Source: Selenomonas sp.
GTDB lineage: Bacteria; Bacillota; Negativicutes; Selenomonadales; Selenomonadaceae
Length of the DNA: 40,241 nucleotides
Assembly: GCF_022771645.1 (NCBI RefSeq)
Contig: NZ_JALFCU010000025.1
Coordinates: 1-40,241, forward strand
Direction: 5' to 3'
Below are positions 39,163-40,241 of this stretch, in pieces. The translations under genes were made by a program, and so were the position numbers. Every line of letters starts with the position of its first letter. Within the stretch, counting starts at the first letter, position 1. A model generated the notes under the pieces. It did no database searches. It was not told the origin of the DNA and saw nothing but the letters and a program-made list of their open reading frames with translations.

Positions 39163-39986
39163 TTTGCCATCTCCTTCGGCGCGTCAAGCAGCGCGAGTTT
39201 CGCTTCCGCCGCGTTGCTGATTTCCTCAAAAATCCGCTGCGTCACGCGCGTCGCCTCAAAGCCCTGCCCCGTCGTGACGTGCAACAGGCCTTCGTCGATG
39301 CTCGCGAGGATTCCGCGCCGGTACGCCTGCTTCACGTCGGTCGAAATGTTAATCTTCTTCACGTTCGGATGCGTGAGCAAAGCGAGGAGCGCCGCGTCCG
39401 ATAGCCCCGTGCCGCCGTGGATGACGAACGGCAGAGGCGTCAGCCGTCCGATGGCATCGATCATGTCGTGATGCAGCACCGGCGTGCCGTGATACAGGCC
39501 GTGCGCCGTGCCGATGGCCGCCGCAAAAAAATCGATGTGCGCCTGCGCGAGGAACGCGCGGATGTCATCCATCGAAGCGACGGGAATCGACGCATCGTCC
39601 CCCGCCTGTCCCGTCTTCCCGATTTGGCCGACCTCCGCCTCAACGCGCACGCCGTGCGCGTGCGCATACGCGGCAACTTCGTTCGTCATCGCGATGTTCT
39701 CTGCGAGCGGCAAACTCGACGCATCGACCATCACGGCATCCCATCCCGCATCGACCGCCGCGCGAAGCAATGCTCGGTCTTTGCAGTGGTCAAGATGCAG
39801 CGTCATCGCCACGCCGCGCCGCCGGGCGAATGCGCGCACATGCGCAGCGAACTCCGCACAATCCATCGCAGCGAACACACGCGCCGACGTCTGGAGCATC
39901 ACGCTCCGCCCCTGTCGCGCCGCCGCCTCGATGACGGCTTTCCCCGATTCCGCATCCCATACATTGAAGGCAAACTGCTGATCCAT
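39159..39986 (-). CDS. Class II fructose-bisphosphate/tagatose-bisphosphate-type aldolase
   Basis: This 275-residue enzyme has the class II aldolase motifs: AFNVWDAESGKAVIEAA, LHLDHCKDRALLRAAVDAGWDAVMVDASSLPLAENI (catalytic Asp and a zinc His), VEAEVGQIG, IGTAHGLYHG (zinc His), FVIHGGTGLSD (zinc His) and NISTDVKQAY. It condenses or cleaves dihydroxyacetone phosphate with an aldehyde. As the first gene of an operon with a kinase and a dehydrogenase, it may generate or split a ketose phosphate precursor; the real substrate is open. The ATG at 39986 has GGGAG 9 nt upstream. A terminator hairpin stands in its leader. Confidence 0.92.
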   Translation of the reverse strand: MDQQFAFNVWDAESGKAVIEAAARQGRSVMLQTSARVFAAMDCAEFAAHVRAFARRRGVAMTLHLDHCKDRALLRAAVDAGWDAVMVDASSLPLAENIAMTNEVAAYAHAHGVRVEAEVGQIGKTGQAGDDASIPVASMDDIRAFLAQAHIDFFAAAIGTAHGLYHGTPVLHHDMIDAIGRLTPLPFVIHGGTGLSDAALLALLTHPNVKKINISTDVKQAYRRGILASIDEGLLHVTTGQGFEATRVTQRIFEEISNAAEAKLALLDAPKEMAK

Positions 39987-40006
39987 CCGCAACGCTCCCT
40001 GCACAC

Positions 40007-40051
40007 AAAAAAACAGCGGACATCCGAAAGCTTGCGCTCGCGTGTCCGCTG
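40007..40051 (-). terminator. Intrinsic terminator in the leader of the five-gene operon
   Basis: CAGCGGACA (40014-40022) pairs with 40043-40051, and on the minus strand the hairpin is followed by seven T (40007-40013). It begins about 10 nt after the predicted transcript start and stops 20 nt before the aldolase ATG, so most transcripts should end here unless read-through is allowed. Confidence 0.85.
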
Positions 40052-40066
40052 TGGATATCTTGTGTT

Positions 40067-40095
40067 ATTATAACGTAATTGTCCCCCCCCCGCAA
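40067..40095 (-). promoter_or_regulatory. Promoter with a poly-G tract in its spacer
   Basis: On the minus strand TTGCGG (40090-40095), a 17-bp spacer and a perfect TATAAT (40067-40072). Nine consecutive G (C on the plus strand, 40083-40091) run from the end of the -35 into the spacer. Any change in the tract length alters the -35/-10 distance, now at its optimum. Confidence 0.65.
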
Positions 40096-40241
40096 GACAT
40101 ATGCATTTTCAGAATCTCGAACCTGAATAAAATCAAGGGTTCGGGGTTCTATTTTTTTCTCTTCCCCCCACCGCTGTCCGCGATGCAGGGACGATTTTTT
40201 CGTTAAAGTTGCGTGAATTCTCAAGAATAAGCTTGACAGAC
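40096..40241. other. Non-coding right edge of the window
   Basis: No gene is supported here. A weak hairpin (40118-40123 with 40138-40143) lies before a run of seven T (40152-40158), too far apart for a confident terminator. A TTGACA at 40233-40238 on the plus strand could be a -35 whose -10 would fall outside the window. Confidence 0.4.

Noticed and set aside
40118..40158. Hairpin followed by seven T as a plus-strand terminator
   Set aside because: The T run starts about 8 nt after the stem and no plus-strand gene ends nearby.

Overview
The window looks like a chromosomal segment of a GC-rich, strictly anaerobic Negativicute of the Selenomonas/Mitsuokella type. The reasons are a porin with an N-terminal SLH domain (the OmpM type found in Firmicutes that have an outer membrane), heptosyltransferase-like and ArnT/GtrB-like envelope glycosyltransferases, a Tat-exported [FeFe]-hydrogenase, a class I hybrid cluster protein, and Firmicutes-style ribosome binding sites and sigma-A promoters. 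The genus is inferred from gene content only. No rRNA, tRNA or CRISPR array was seen.

Layout. 1-5.2 kb: an amino-acid permease, a Uma2-family nuclease-like protein, the SLH porin with a strong promoter and terminator, and an Rpn/PD-(D/E)XK family protein. 5.3-7.7 kb: two PLP enzymes of sulfur amino acid metabolism in one operon. 7.7-8.03 kb: a small locus with the architecture of a type I toxin-antitoxin pair (32-residue hydrophobic peptide plus a convergent antisense promoter). 8.0-10.5 kb: a GtrB/ArnC-like and an ArnT-like glycosyltransferase. 10.6-17.2 kb: an L-ascorbate (ula-type) PTS and catabolic operon with its DeoR-family regulator; ulaE carries two frameshifts and ulaG has lost its N-terminal half. 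17.2-18.6 kb: a Tat-exported metallophosphoesterase. 18.9-22.5 kb: a three-gene respiratory hydrogenase joining a lipobox-bearing [FeFe]-hydrogenase to HybA- and HybB-like electron-transfer subunits. 22.7-29.8 kb: a P-loop kinase, a membrane-anchored SGNH hydrolase, a ferredoxin, Hcp with an HcpR-like operator at -41.5, a small unknown protein, a DUF441 membrane protein, 6S RNA and DNA polymerase IV. 29.9-34.5 kb: a SWIM/SNF2 helicase and a heptosyltransferase-like protein. 34.5-40.1 kb: a tight five-gene operon (class II aldolase, FGGY kinase, Fe-type alcohol dehydrogenase, nucleotidyltransferase, CDP-glycerol glycerophosphotransferase-like protein) that could make a nucleotide-activated polyol or sugar phosphate and attach it to the envelope. 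Its promoter has a run of nine G in the spacer and an intrinsic terminator in the leader.

Interspersed between genes is a repeat family built from two consecutive hairpins whose stems change sequence between copies while staying paired. Two copies form elements of about 230 bp with inverted ends.

The strongest candidates for something new are the five-gene operon with its possibly phase-variable promoter, the small toxin/antisense locus, the exported [FeFe]-hydrogenase/Hyb hybrid complex, and the covarying two-hairpin repeats.
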